Origin: Mastigias papua | Lineage: Eukaryota > Cnidaria > Scyphozoa > Rhizostomeae > Mastigiidae | Reading direction: 5' to 3' | DNA length: 64,000 nucleotides | Assembly (NCBI GenBank): GCA_964019165.1 | Contig: OZ025271.1 | Coordinates: 10,115,775-10,179,774 of the forward strand | Shown here: positions 45,982-58,409 of the stretch, piece by piece | Layout: each line of letters begins with the position of its first letter | How positions within the stretch are numbered: the first letter of the stretch is position 1 | Notes under the pieces: generated by a model | Seen by the model: the letters and a program-made list of their open reading frames with translations, nothing else | What the model was told of the DNA's origin: nothing | Database searches by the model: none | Made by a program: the position numbers and the translations under genes

Positions 45982-48892
45982 CAACTTTTTGAGTAAAATT
46001 CGACTCTATGAAGTCACTTCAGATGTATAGAATAAAAGGCCGCTTATAGCATAGTAGTATTAAAAACTAGAGTGATCCGGCTTAGTCATATAGATTTCTG
46101 ATTAATCCTAGTTCTGTTGGAAATAGTTTGGTTGCCAGTCAAAGACCCGAAATGGAAGTAAGGCTATGTGGATTCGTACTCAGTAGCGTAGCAAGGTGAA
46201 ACAAGGTTGTACCGTTACCTATCTTCGAATCTGGATATTAAGTGACTCCTGTAGGAATATGCACACAACATCCATAGCAGCTCTGGTGGTAAAGGTTAAT
46301 AAAGACTATTTAAATATGACCTAGTCGAACTATCCTCATCTGATTACCACTATTCACTCTTCTCACTTTACTGAGCACCTTCGCAGTTACCACCGCCATT
46401 TTGAGCTTAAGCATTTTTCCATCCTGTTCACAATGATACCAATCTTCCAAAGCGGAAGGAAGCTGAGCTCCTTCCAAAGCAACCTTCATATATAGTCGTG
46501 TTTTGGCCAAAATTGATTTGCAAACTTTGTTGATAGCTTTTAAAGCATATGGTAATCTTCAATGTTGAATACGTGCCTAAGGGCCCAAATGCATGGATTG
46601 GGGTGGCCCTGCAAGTGGACGGGTTTGTACGATAAGACAGAAATTAGGAAATGCAGAAGACAGAAATGCAGAAAACTGTCTTAGTAAGTGAGCCAACAAA
46701 TCTGAATGCCCTTGCGCATCACAGTTCTCTGTTTGGCATAAGCTCCATTGATGCATGTATATCAGGCTCAGAAGCTCTGGTTGATCACAATAGTTTATAC
46801 TTGAACTTCTTCTTAATTCTTCGTACTGCTGAGGTTTGTTGGCATTAAAATCGAAATTTTCGAACTCCGTAGTTGCCTCCTTCAAGCTATGTATGAATTT
46901 CATGATTCCATTTACACTTAGCCAATATCGATGCTGAATTCCCTTCAGTGGCTTAGGTAACAGTGCTCTTAGATACATAGTGGATGCGATTATATGGAGA
47001 TGTGCCAGCTTGTTTGGTAAAAGCGAGCAATCCCAGTAGACATGATGGCTCTCTGTTCTATGTAATACCAACTTGCCTGTTATGCCCAACAGACAGTGGA
47101 ATTGAGCTGACGCGCCTTCTGAGCTTGACTTAACTGATTAGGTCCTATATTGTAGCAAATGGCAATATAATGTAAATACTTTTCTCCTTCAAGTTAAAAA
47201 AAGTGGCAATAGTAGCTTTAATAGAACTACAGACAACCAATAATATATCCTACAAACTTGGAAGTAGAATGTATAGAAATGGCTTTCAGATTAGTTTGAT
47301 ACAAAAATTACGAATCTCTGGGTAGCTTTATGTAGACCAGAAAAATGCGAGGCATCAAATTTAAACTCCAATGATGTTTGTTGGCAGGAATTGAGATCAG
47401 TTGGGAAGAAAATTTTATATTCTTAATTGTGTTTTGAACATATTCATCATAATCCAAGGAGTGTCTTTCGCTACCTTCCCATAAACTGCTTGGAAAACCG
47501 CCATCCAACAGGGCTGTCGCAGTCACCTCCATGCGTAGAAGCACGCATAGCTTTGTCTCGTAGATATATGCTAACTATCCGATATAGTTTGCAAACGTAA
47601 TATTTTTTCTTCGTGTTTGTATGATGCATAGACGTAATAGTCTCGTTTTCATATGCATAAAAATAGTGTAAGAATAGCCTAGGGAAATGACTAACCTGGG
47701 AAAGTTATGATTAATGATTATCAAAACAACTATTTACGTAGCATTATCTTCCTAGTTTAATTTCATTGGTTAGTAATTTTAAGCTATTCGTACGTAATTT
47801 TCTAGTTACCTGTACAAAATACCTAATTGATATAGCAAACTTAGAGAGATGTAGAGAGAGAGAGATGTGGAGTGATAGAAATCGAGATAGAGGATAGAGT
47901 AGGCGAAGAAGGAATTATACATGAATTAGAGGAAATGTAATAGAGGTGTATGTCTTGGTATGAAACTTCTGCACTTGGTTATAGAATCCTTGTACCAGCG
48001 AGATTGGAGATTTATTCTCAACAAGGGTCTTATGCAAGTCGTACATTATTACATCAGATTTTGACTGAAATATTTATCTAGGAAACTCAAATATATGTGA
48101 AATAGCTTGGCTACCATGTCATTCTCAACAATCAAATTGCATGTGCGCACTTATATAAGACATTCTGAGTGACGCCAAACTGACTTCCGCTAGAGTTTTT
48201 GCAGTACAAATACGTAAGGAATAGTAACAATTACTATGAAAGAAGATCTACGGGATTTGGTACCATGCTGGAGGAACAAAGCACACCCTTCAAAGCAACT
48301 TGCTTTCGAATGACATATCAGAAATAATTCCTATAAAAGACTATTGTTGAGTTCAAATATGATATGCTTTCATATACTAAATATTTCCGAGCTGGACATA
48401 AAATTGAATTAGACATGAAGGACAAAGAAGTGAACTTGGTTCCAAAACAAGCCTTGGAGGTACAAAGTTGGAAAGTAACCACTAGAGATAAACCATAAAA
48501 GCCAATCTGAACTAAAGCGTAGAATACACTACAACTCCTTAATGATCATTTCAATTGGCAAAGGGCGATGGTTACTGGGATGCAGTGACGTGCCGACGGG
48601 GGACATGGGGCCGCCTATGAAATTGTGTGAAAACTTGGTCATGCAACAAAAACATCTAGTATAAATTGGGGAGTTAGACCAAATTTCAACATGCAGATTT
48701 CTATGGTCATGTCTTGTGTTACTGCAAATAACTTGCTATTACTAGCAACTATTATCATTTGTTCCCAGTTGTTCTGAAAAGTAAAATTGGTCAAAAATGA
48801 CACAGCTTCTTGCTTTCTTAAGGTCGTTTCCCAAAGTGAAACTGTCTAGGCACATCACTATTGGAATGCATTTTCTTATGAACAGAGCTGAC
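45982..48892. other. No confident gene; degenerate coding-like block
   Basis: On the minus strand 47089-46310 reads as one frame with a few stops (HIIASTMYLRALLPKPLKG; ALEDWYHCEQDGKMLKLKM). It looks like a decayed gene or element, and I do not recognise it. 47308-47544 (minus, 78 codons) is equally unknown. 47845-47910 is a purine-rich GAGA tract. Confidence 0.3.
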
Positions 48893-51274
48893 AATAGACC
48901 CTTTTCACATTCCAAAGTCACGTGGAGCTATGAAGTCGAAAGCGAGGCTAACAATGATGTCCTCAAACTTCGTACAGTGTGATGGTGTGTTTTGATGCCG
49001 TATTTTGCTTCTTGCTACGTCTTAACAATGGATTGCTTCAATAAAATGCGTCAAGACGGAAAATATATTATCTTTTTTAGAAGATTGACTATCTTCGACA
49101 GCCATTTAGCACAAAATAATCTTAGTTTCACCGTGTACTAAGAAGGCCGATATAGTTCGTTCTATATTTGAGGAGAAAGCAGGTAGCCCAATCATCCACA
49201 GATTGTGTAAGGAGTCCTTTTGGTGCAAATATTACAACACAAGTTCTTTACAGTGTGGGTATTTGCCTTGAAGTTCTGATTTTTGAGATGTTGCACCGTC
49301 CATTTGATTTTGCATAATTTTAAATGCAAAGACCTACAGTAGGTTTGCTGCAAAAATGCCAAGTTCAAAGTTTGTTATAACACTTTCAATGTGAAAAATT
49401 TGTCTTGATAAAGATAACAACCATATTTTTTCGATAAATGCATGGCAAGAATCTTGTATTGAATATTCATCATTGACACTGACAGTGCAATTGATGTTAT
49501 CAATATATTCTTGCTATTGATCCTTCTGGAAATGCAGTCAGTGGTGTGTGCACCTGTTTGGCAAGCTTCATTTTAGGTGTATTTGGAAATTTAGTTATAT
49601 TGGTGGTATTTTGTTTATTGGGAGATAAGGAAGAATTAGTCAGGATGCTCCCTCATCCTCAAAAGCTGTCATATTTTCAATAAATAAGGTTCTTCTATTA
49701 GAACTCAGCCTTGATAAATAAAGTGATAAAAATATAAGCCCAGTTTCAATCTTCATTGAGCTCTATGACTCAAGAAGCATCAAATCTTGGCCACCATCAA
49801 AATAAGGATAAGCTTTTACATGATTATTTGTGTAAACACAGGTTACACAGACAAGTACCTTCTCCAATGCAATCTGCCTGCTGCCAACATAGCAGGCATC
49901 CTGCCTACTATTCTTTCCTGACTTTTCTTGAAAATTTAGGTGTTTTTCTTGAATACATATCAGAGATACATAATTTCTGCAAATGATGCAACTGCCCCAT
50001 CTTTTAAAACTAAGTAATTGAACACATTTTCCAATTTGAGTAAGAAAGGGAGGCTCTTGGGTCAACTACTTTCTCAAATAGGAACAAAAAAATATCATAT
50101 ACTGCATCCTATGTGCAGAGTTGTTTATTGGGCACAACAGAATTTATTCACATTGATGAAAACACTCCTGACTTTTTCCTGACTTTTTCAGGTTTCAATA
50201 AAATTTCTGACTTTTCCAGACTGTCTTTAAAAATACAGTTTTCCTGACTGTATAACCCTGCATAGTGGAAGCTTCTTGAAAAGTTAACTCAATGCTTCAT
50301 GAGTTCTCAAGTTTTGCAACATCTCTTGAGAATGGAACCCAAAATTCACCCTATTTGCAATATGTATATCATAAGTCTATGACTTTAAAAGCTTAAGAAA
50401 TAGTCTATTTAAGGTTTAGAATTAATAATTTACAGAGAAGATTCATTGCACATCATGTGAGTCTATTACAAAATTCACAGACAAGCTTAGGGATTGAGCA
50501 AAAGTAACACTTAGCAGCTCTTCTTTTGGTTATAGGAAATCCATTTTACATAGTGGATAGACAGGGCAGAAAAATCATGAACTATTTTTCAAACACAATG
50601 CTTAGCTGCAGTGCCCAGATTAAGGGCAGTTAGTGTTATTTTATTGTTTGAGGGGAAAACCATAATTCATTGTTAAAAACCTGTTTTGTCTCTATGTGGA
50701 AGCCCTCTTCCTTGAATACTAAATAAAATGGATCAAATGCTGTAACAAGCTGCACTTACATATAACTTAGGGCCAAAAAGCTATACAATAACAAGTTAAG
50801 GATTGAAACAGTAAACAAAAACAGACTGTCAATACTTGGTCTGCAATTGTGCGTAAAGTATGCAGAAAAACATATTTGAAATTTGAGAATTAACGTCTGT
50901 CCATGATATTCTATATTGCAACTAATGAATCTGTTCTCCTTAATCTAATCTCAAGCTAGTATTTATGTGTCTTTCTGGGCTGTTTGAGAATTTAACGACA
51001 TCACGTGAAGGCCAGTCGGTACTCCATCACAGCTATAAAATCTATTCAAGGGACAATAGGCGGCACACTGTGTTCCAGCTGACTTAACACTCAACTCATT
51101 GCCAATGCTTTCTGTCACTACTTCTCAAAGTAAAACATACCCGCAAACTTGTAAACTTAGTACAAATTGTGGAATGTAACAAGGCTTCGCTACTGCAAAT
51201 CCCAGGACATCATCGTTAGCCTCACTTTCAACACTCAGACCTCTATTTCAAAATGAATGTGAAAGTGGTCTATT
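48893..51274. mobile_element. DNA element with subterminal inverted repeats, non-coding
   Basis: The left end (48893-48966) and the reverse complement of the right end (51200-51274) share AATAGACC, TTTCACATTC, GAAAG-GAGGCTAAC and ATGATGTCCT in the same order with small indels. The 2.2 kb between holds only anonymous frames and a TTTTCCTGACTTTTTC dispersed repeat (50160-50240). Possibly two older repeats rather than one element. Confidence 0.45.
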
Positions 51275-51960
51275 TCCCAGCCCTTGCATCATTGGCTCTT
51301 GAGTAATATGCAGTTTTTTCTATCTGAAATGGATAACGAAAAGCATAAAAAAACAAAAAGCATCAATCATTTGCAAGTCTGTGCTTTCTCAATGCAGAAG
51401 TAACGGTTCATAGAATCCACTCTTTCCTCCAACCTCCTATACATTCTCTGTGAGTTCTTGTTTCTAAGTTTTCACCATATTCATTGGAGGGTAGACAGGC
51501 TCTTTAGTGGCGTTGAATCAAATGAAATTTATTGACAAGCTTGAATAGGCAACCATATTACCGAATACGCTCCATAACTATCGACAATTCACCATCGCTC
51601 TGGCAATTTTCAACAAAAAATCAATGCGTTACGAAGGTCCTGTGACCAGTGGGAGCTATCACAAACACATCCCCTACTTCAGTACTACCCTAGCCATAGT
51701 TCTGGTTGCTTTTTATCACCTTGAGTCGCATAAATGCAAACTGATGTCCATGAATAAATTGCCATTATTAAAGAAAGTGTGATTTCAGTCTAGGTAACTT
51801 AGAAATTGCAATTGAAAGCCAATGTTTATTGGGAATGAGGAAAGTTCGAAATATTTAACTGTTCACTTTTTAGGATCATTGAAAAAGATGAAATTAAAGC
51901 ATCTTGTTCTCTCAGATACAATGTCACTTTTCAGTAATCATTGAAAATCGATAGTGTGCT
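51275..51960. other. No gene recognised
   Basis: AT-rich sequence before the Gypsy copy; presumed intron. Confidence 0.4.
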
Positions 51961-52093
51961 TGTAATAAGTTGGAGGCAGATGTTTTGTGCATCATATCGC
52001 TCTCATCTGAAACTCTCTGTCTTACAACACTGAAGCTGTTATTATAGAAGAGACCCTTAGAGTGAACATCAAGTGCTGACAAATTACATTTCA
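51961..52093 (-). repeat. 3' LTR of decayed Gypsy copy
   Basis: 133 bp ending in TTTCA, next to a polypurine tract (52094-52106, minus strand TAAGGAGGGGGA). About 26 bp present in the other LTR are missing here. Confidence 0.75.
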
Positions 52094-52119
52094 TCCCCCT
52101 CCTTAGGAAATGATGCTTT

Positions 52120-55100
52120 AGTCAGTGACTAACAAAATTACCATAGCGCATGGGAGGCCTGATGTTTTGTCGTAAGTTGGGTGGACGCGCAGATCTTTGG
52201 GGGTTGCGAACCTCTTGATTTGCGCAACCAGGATTCCCATCACCCCCCGGGGGCTCATATAAGATTTATATTTCTCCTTTCTCAGGAGCAGGACAGGTAG
52301 GTTTTGCCCCATTCTGGGGAAAAGAGCAGAGTTTTAGCTGGTTGTGGTGAATGATCTTCCCAGCTTTATCTTTTACCTGGTAATTTATCCCGAGCTGTAC
52401 AAGGACTTTGTATTGACTCCTCCACCTTTTCCCAAACTTCCAATGTTTAGGGCGTCGTAGCCACACCCATTACCCTGCTGCAAAGGGTACCCATTCCCTG
52501 CGGCTTTGGGAAGCATACTGGGTTTGCTGGAGTCGCCGCAACTTACTGAGATGCACCTTTGCAGCCCCTTTAACACTACTAAGCGCTTTTCTCATATTTC
52601 TAGCAAACTCAGACTGCAAGGATGGATTCTTTAATGGCAGCCCTAGAGTATGGTCAATTGGACGATGAGCTCAAACAATTCAAATGGGAAAGTCCTGTAG
52701 ATTCTTGTGGGCTAGTGTTGTATGCATAAACAGCTATATCAATCCACAAATCCCAGTCATCTCTATGTTCGGAAACAACAGAAGAAAGAATATCTCGCAG
52801 AGTGCGATTTTGGCGCTCTACAAGACCATCACCTTGTGGATGGTATGCTGTCGTACCCGATTTGTGAATACCCATAATATCACAAACTTCATGAATCAGG
52901 TTACTCTCAAAGTTAGAGCCCTGGTCCGATTGGATGGCAACTGGGGGCCCAAACCTTGAGAAGATCTTAGAAACTAAAATGTTGGCAACAGTTCTCGCTT
53001 TCTGATCATGGATGGGAAAGGCCTCGCACCATTTTGTAAAATGGCCCATGACAACCAGCACATGCTTGTTTCCTCTGGATGTCTCTTGCAAGGGCCCCAT
53101 ATAATCCATCGCCCAAAATACAAATGGCTTACTAACGTTAAGGTTTGCAATGGGGCCTTTGTGGTTTTATTGGATATTTTAATTTCACCACATACACGAC
53201 ATGACTGAACAAACGTGCGATTACGACGTCTCATTTGGGGCCAATAGAATCTTCCCCTAGCTCTGGAAATAGTTTACTGATGCTGAGGTACCTACCGAAC
53301 GAGCTGTTATGAAACCCTGACATAACCTGGTAGACCAGTTTTTCTGGCACTAATACTACATAATTAGGGAGATTCCTAGGATTTGGAGGTGATTTAACTA
53401 AAATGCCTTCAACAAGGAAGAGGCTGTCTCAGAAGTTCCAGAAGGCAGAGAGGTGCTTATTTTTAGCCCACATAAAATAGGGAGGTTTCGGGAATCCTAA
53501 ATTTTTAAGCTCGATGACTTTTGAAATGCTAGAATCTTCGAGCTGGGCCTCTTGAAGGTCTTGTTCAGGTGCTAACATTGTGAAACACGTCAAAGCTGCA
53601 GGTAGAACTCAGCCATGGTTTATTTTATTAGGTAACATTGCATTTATGGGATTTTCCTGCGATAGACGGGAGAGGGTATTTGCATTAGAGTTTTGTATAC
53701 CTGGCCGATGCTGCACTTCAAATTCATATTCCTGTAAATCCATTATCCATCGTGCCCTTCTCCCTTTGGACTCTGTAGAATGTACCCAGCTCAGTGCATT
53801 GTGGTCCGTAGATAGGAGGAACTTGCGGCCTAAGAGATACACTCTAAAATATTCAACTGCAAAAACAACTACAAGCAACTCATTCTCCGTGGCAGAATAG
53901 TTCTTCTCGCTATCCGAAAGAGTTCTGCTAGCATAAGAAACAACTCTTTCATGTCCATGTCTGTCAATCTGCGTAAGGATAGCACCTAGTCCAACATCAG
54001 ATGCATCTGTTTGTAAAATAAACTGCCTATCAAGAATAGGACAGGCAACAACTGGACTAGAACAAAGACTTGACTTCAATGTGGAAAATGCTATATCATG
54101 TACTTCTGTCCAACAAAATGGCCTACCCTTTTTGGTTAGTTCTACTAAGGGGTAAGTAAGAGTAGCAAAGTTGCGGATAAACTTACGATAATATCCAGCA
54201 AGACTAAGAAAAGATCTTACTTGTGTCACATTCTGAGGGGTCGCAATTCTTTTCACGGATTCGATTTTCATGGGGTCGGTATGAACTCCCTCAGCTGACA
54301 CTATATGCCTTAAATACCGAACAGTTTTGGCACCAAAACAGCATTTAGATGCTTTCAAACGCAGATTGTGAATTTGGAAGCGATTTAGGACTAAAGTCAA
54401 TTTCTGACAGAGCTCTGTAATAGTCCTAGACAGTATTATCATATCGTCAAAATAGCATAAACAAATGTCATACTGTAGACTGGACAATATTATTTCAAGG
54501 GCTCTATCAAATGTAGCAGGGGTTCCAGATAACCCAAATGGAAGCCTAATAAATTCATGTGACCCATCTGGAGTGACAAAAGCCGTTTTTCCCTATCATC
54601 AGGGTGCATTCTTATCTGCCAATTACCCTGGCGGAGGTCAAGAGTACCCAGTATCGTAGAACCATTCAGAGCTTCCAATAAATCGTCTTCCCTGGGTAAG
54701 GTGTGGGCCTCTCGGATAGTAACACTGTTTAGCTTATAATAATCGATACAGAAGCGAAAAGAGCCATCCTTCTTCCGTACAAGTACAATGGGAGGTGCCT
54801 ATGCGCTATGGCTCGGTGTAATGACCCCCTGTTCAAGCATTTCCGTTATTTTTGTTCTTGTCTCTTCTCGATAAGCATAAGGTAAACGCCTGGGGTGTTG
54901 ACGAATAGGTGGAGAAGTACCCGTATTAATCCTGTGCGTTATCACATCTGTTTCACCTAAATCGGGCTGGAAAACATCAGTATACTGCATTAAAATTTTT
55001 AAAAATATTTTCCTATCGTCGGTAGATAACGAATCGCTTAAGGCTGCCGTTATTTCACCTTGAACAGAGGGATATCTTGCAGTACTACCTACATAATTAA

Positions 55101-55420
55101 CCTGAGGAAATGGACACTGTATGGATTTAACCATTGGGCAGAAATCAGCTATTTTTAACCTGAAAACATTTCGATATCAGTGTTAGATGCATTCATTATT
55201 CAAACTGGTCCTGCATTGCTGATGGTATATGCAACTTGTAACAAAGGGGGTAAATTGGTACTGGGCTAAGGAGTTATCATGCCTACCTAACCAAACACAC
55301 TCTGAGGGACTCAGCAGCGAAGAATGATTTCCACCCTACTGGGGATAAGAACATTGTCAGACAAAGTTACTTGAACGGGCCCTTTTGCAGAGGACTGGGC
55401 CAGCATAATAGGGCATGCCC
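52120..55420 (-). pseudogene. Gypsy pol, frameshifted
   Basis: Pieces in order from high coordinate: a pre-RT segment VTLSDNVLIPSRVEII (about 55370), the RT N-terminus (55134-54799; INTGTSPPIRQHPRRLPY), RT palm fragments (54678-54490), RT to RNase H (54487-53609; CYFDDMIIL, LQTDASDVGLGAILTQ), integrase (53109-52654; MDYMGPL, IQSDQGSNFE, GDGLVERQNRTL) and the C-terminal module (52466-52266; WLRRPKHWKFG). The catalytic RT and integrase residues are still readable but spread over several frames. It is related to, but clearly different from, the pol at 4774-8652. Confidence 0.88.
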
Positions 55421-55924
55421 CCCTTTCCGGCAAAGGAGGAAAAGAGGTGGGGCATGTTTCATGATAGAAGGGCTAATACTAAATTAAATAAAGTATGTAA
55501 AAGAGCCTTGCGAATTGCATGCAAAGATAGCGGTAGTAATTCTGTAAGTAAATCTCTAAATATACATCAACGCAATTTGCAGTTGCTTGCGATGGAAATA
55601 TTCAAGACAAGGAATAACATTAATCCAACTTTTATGAAGGATGTCTTTGCCGAAAAATATAACTATTATAGCTCGCGTAATCCAAATCATTTGCAACTGC
55701 CGAAAGCAAGAACAACAATATATGGTACAGAAAATATTCAGTTTAGAGGTTGCTCCTTATGGTCCTCACTGCCCAATAGTTTGAAAGACAGTGACACTTT
55801 GCAAGAATTTAAAAGAAAAATAAAACAGTGGAACAGAATGCCTTGCAACTGCAGATTGTGCAAACTTTATATTAAAGAGTTAGGTTTTTGGCTTAGTTCT
55901 GTATTTATATTCTCTTGTTTTTAG
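55415..55924 (+). CDS. LINE reverse transcriptase C-terminus (5'-truncated)
   Basis: The first 20 or so codons read through Gypsy-derived sequence; the LINE part starts near KLNKVCKRALRI. The region is the C-terminal end of a CR1/L2-like polyprotein: CKRALRIAC, then ALLAMEIFKT-like text (LLAMEIFKTRNNINP), GTENIQFRGCSLWSSLPNSLK and FKRKIKQWN, with a CNCRLCKLY cysteine cluster close to the end. It lacks the palm and fingers, so it is inactive. Not the same subfamily as the LINEs at 10028 and 20451, which have a terminal hairpin. Confidence 0.75.
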   Translation: MPPFPAKEEKRWGMFHDRRANTKLNKVCKRALRIACKDSGSNSVSKSLNIHQRNLQLLAMEIFKTRNNINPTFMKDVFAEKYNYYSSRNPNHLQLPKARTTIYGTENIQFRGCSLWSSLPNSLKDSDTLQEFKRKIKQWNRMPCNCRLCKLYIKELGFWLSSVFIFSCF

Positions 55925-56004
55925 TCTCTTAGTTTTAGAGTTAGTTTAGGTTGGCCTTAATTAGCTTCATTTTTAGCTATAAATACAGCCAACTGTAAAT
56001 AAAT

Positions 56005-56072
<68 letters not shown>

Positions 56073-56103
56073 CTGATGATGATGATGATGATGATGATGA
56101 TGC

Positions 56104-56167
<64 letters not shown>
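55440..56167 (+). mobile_element. LINE 3' end inserted in the Gypsy copy
   Basis: Plus-strand LINE tail: C-terminal coding part (to 55924), a short T-rich 3' UTR, AAATAAATTGA and then a (GAT)n tail of about 160 bp (56004-56167). The left junction lies between about 55425 and 55480. Confidence 0.75.
56004..56167 (+). repeat. (GAT)n microsatellite, LINE tail
   Basis: About 54 GAT units with two GCT variants, directly following the LINE 3' UTR. Confidence 0.95.
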
Positions 56168-56168
<1 letters not shown>

Positions 56169-56180
56169 ACAATTACCACA

Positions 56181-56860
56181 TCATCTGTCGAAACTAGCAG
56201 GTGATGATTGGGTAGACATGGCGGTGATGGAGTCGCGAAGCACGTCCTGATCCTTAGAAAGATTTGCGCCAGAGATACGCAGATCAGCAACTGTGCGAGA
56301 CAATGATAGTTCCTTGGAGGGCAAGGATGTTGCCTCGGATACAAGTTCAGAACGTTGTTGGATGGCGCGTCTGTTTAAAATGAAATTGATGACATCCGGC
56401 AAAGTGGGCGTTGCGTTTGTCGCCAATAAAGCAAATTTCAAATCAGTAGGCAGGCAGCTAAGACATTTTCTAAGAAAAGGGTTTCACGAGCAGCAGCATC
56501 AAGCTCAGAATAAGCTTTATAAAGCAAATTTTTTAACGCTGATACATAAGACGGGGATCCTCATCGAGGGAATAGGACAGGGAGTGAAATTCTTTATAAT
56601 AGTACTCACGATACACCGGAATAAGAACTAGGTGAAAATTTGAGAGTAAGGACTCGTAGGTCTCTTTGTCAGGGGCTGACAGTAAGGTAAAATAGTCCTG
56701 TGCAGACTGGCAACTTATGCAACTTCTGCGTCTCTCTCCATCCATTGGCAGTTGCGCAACGCTTAAAAGAAGTAAGTTACGAGTCAAAATCGCCATTTGC
56801 AAACTTCTCTGGATGGATGGCCATGGAAGGAAAATCGCCAGTTTACCCCCGTCATCAATT
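56181..56860 (-). pseudogene. Gypsy gag fragment, frameshifted
   Basis: Minus-strand pieces SAQDYFTLLSAPDKETYESL, VYREYYYKEFHSL and LDEDPRLMYQR (56883-56533) and TNATPTLPDVINFILNRR (56441-56181) match, in order, the capsid region of the gag at 3824-4774 (AATYYESLPPEGKDTF, EDPTLFLWRM, PTPTLPTMLSFAQR). Frame changes separate them. The frame starts soon after the primer binding site next to 56860. The zinc-knuckle end is lost at the LINE junction. Confidence 0.75.
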
Positions 56861-56974
56861 GTAATAAGTTGGAGGCAGAACAAAATTCAATAAATAAACC
56901 GAAGGTGTATTGTGCATCATATCGCTCTCATCCGAAACTCTCTGTCTTACAACACTGAAGCTATTATTGTAGAA
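56860..56974 (-). repeat. 5' LTR of decayed Gypsy copy (truncated)
   Basis: Starts TGTAATAAG; the outer part beyond 56974 is missing compared with 51961-52093. Confidence 0.75.
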
Positions 56975-57123
56975 TTTGCAAAAGAAGAAAACACCAAAGG
57001 TAATGAGGATGATGACATTGATGATGATCGTTTGATAATGATAACTTAGTGTAGAATGGGAATGACATCAGTGATACTAATGGATGAAACATGAGGTAAG
57101 ATAGGTATGGCACATTAACTCAC

Positions 57124-57147
57124 CAATCTCTGCATTCTGTTTTCGCT
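57124..57147 (-). CDS. 24-bp micro-exon of the NLR-type gene (candidate)
   Basis: Acceptor ACTTTTATTTCTAG, donor TTG then GTGAGT. In phase 1 it reads RKQNAEI with split codons at both ends. Its last base plus the first two of the NACHT exon make an Asp codon, leading into EIKKRYRKQYK. Confidence 0.5.
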
Positions 57148-57483
57148 CTAGAAATAAAAGTTCATTTTTATATAGTTTATCAAATAGTGATTGATCATAT
57201 AGTAATAAAAAGACAGAATAAAACACCTTAAAGTTGGATATTCAACGGCATCGGAATAAAAACAAATTGCGTTTCCAATAAATCATGATGGAAATCTTCT
57301 ATAGTGTACGCCTACCAGTGTAAAATCTGGAATCATGAATCATAAGGAACAAATGATACGGTATGATATGCAACAAAACTAATGTGATATCAGCTGAAAG
57401 CAATATAGATCAACTTGATAAAAATCCAAGCTAATCTGATATGAATCTATGCTAATCTGATAAGACCTGAGACTGAAAGTGAC
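57148..57483. other. Probable intron between micro-exons
   Basis: AT-rich, no coding seen. Short CTAATCTGATA words are repeated at 57430-57465. Confidence 0.4.
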
Positions 57484-57507
57484 CTTTTTCTCTCTCTATG
57501 TAGTTGC
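57484..57507 (-). CDS. 24-bp micro-exon of the NLR-type gene (candidate)
   Basis: Acceptor GAGTATTTTGTTTCAG, donor AAAG then GTCACT (a weak donor). In phase 1 it reads NYIEREK. It has the same length and phase as the next micro-exon, so either can be skipped without changing the frame. Confidence 0.4.
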
Positions 57508-58409
57508 CTGAAACAAAATACTCTCATAATACATTACAGTAAAGTTCTACAATTCTAGTTTACTTTTACTAGTTTATTCTAGTTTTCTTAGTTCAGATTT
57601 ACTTTCAAAATAGAGTTTTATTTGGGTTACAAATTAACTGTCCTAAAAGAGGGAGTCGATATATCATATATTGTTTATGCTTAACACTAAATATCAATTT
57701 TAGGATATAGCTTGATTATAAAGGAATTATATTTCAAAAATATCAGTAGCAAAAGTTCCTTAACTCAACTTAATTCTATCAATTAAGATAGGTCACTGGT
57801 CGAAAATCATAAGATTTTTTCAAAAACATCAAATTTTTGTTTTCAGTTGTAAAGTGTACTTTAAACATTGAAGAATCTGAAAGTAAAACGATCTCAGTTA
57901 TGGCATTGTGTTAAAATGCAAGTGTTTTGAATTTCGTTGAGGTTCCTGGGTGAAAATACTTCGAGAAGTATATCAATGAAGCAAAATTTGCCACTTTTTG
58001 ATATCTGATTTCTAGGCATTCCTACCCTCGAATGTTATAAACAAATACACCATTTGAAAGCCCTGTATCTCGTCTGTTCGACTATTAAATTTAAGTTACC
58101 ACATGATCTACCTGTGTGCTATGCATGACGCTGTTTCTAAATACATAAAACAAAATGCTTCTTTGCTAACTTCCATGACAACCAATGCTTGCATTTGATT
58201 GGCTGATACAACGAGTTACGTTGTCTGATTGGTCAGTCATGATAACGTGTTTCAGTTCATGGCGACTTGCTCTAGCTAAATCAAAGTACTTCATCAGTAG
58301 TCTTCAACTCATCCGTTCGTTTTTGATCTATTGAAAAGTTCTGCTCAGATTCGCGGAGTTTCTTACTCGCAAGTGTTTACTTTGGTTTTGTATTGGCCCA
58401 GATAAAACA

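Larger units (their letters stand above)
51961..56974 (-). mobile_element. Ty3/Gypsy element, decayed, split by a LINE
   Basis: The 3' LTR is 51961-52093 and the 5' LTR starts at 56860 and is cut at 56974. They share TGTAATAAGTTGGAGGCAGA and ATCATATCGCTCTCATC, but each has lost part of the other's sequence. On the minus strand gag (56860-56181) and pol (55420-52120) follow, with a LINE (55440-56167) between them. The zinc knuckles and protease are missing. Confidence 0.85.

Noticed and set aside
55973..56344. Ile-rich and Met-rich frames
   Set aside because: Both come from the (GAT)n LINE tail.
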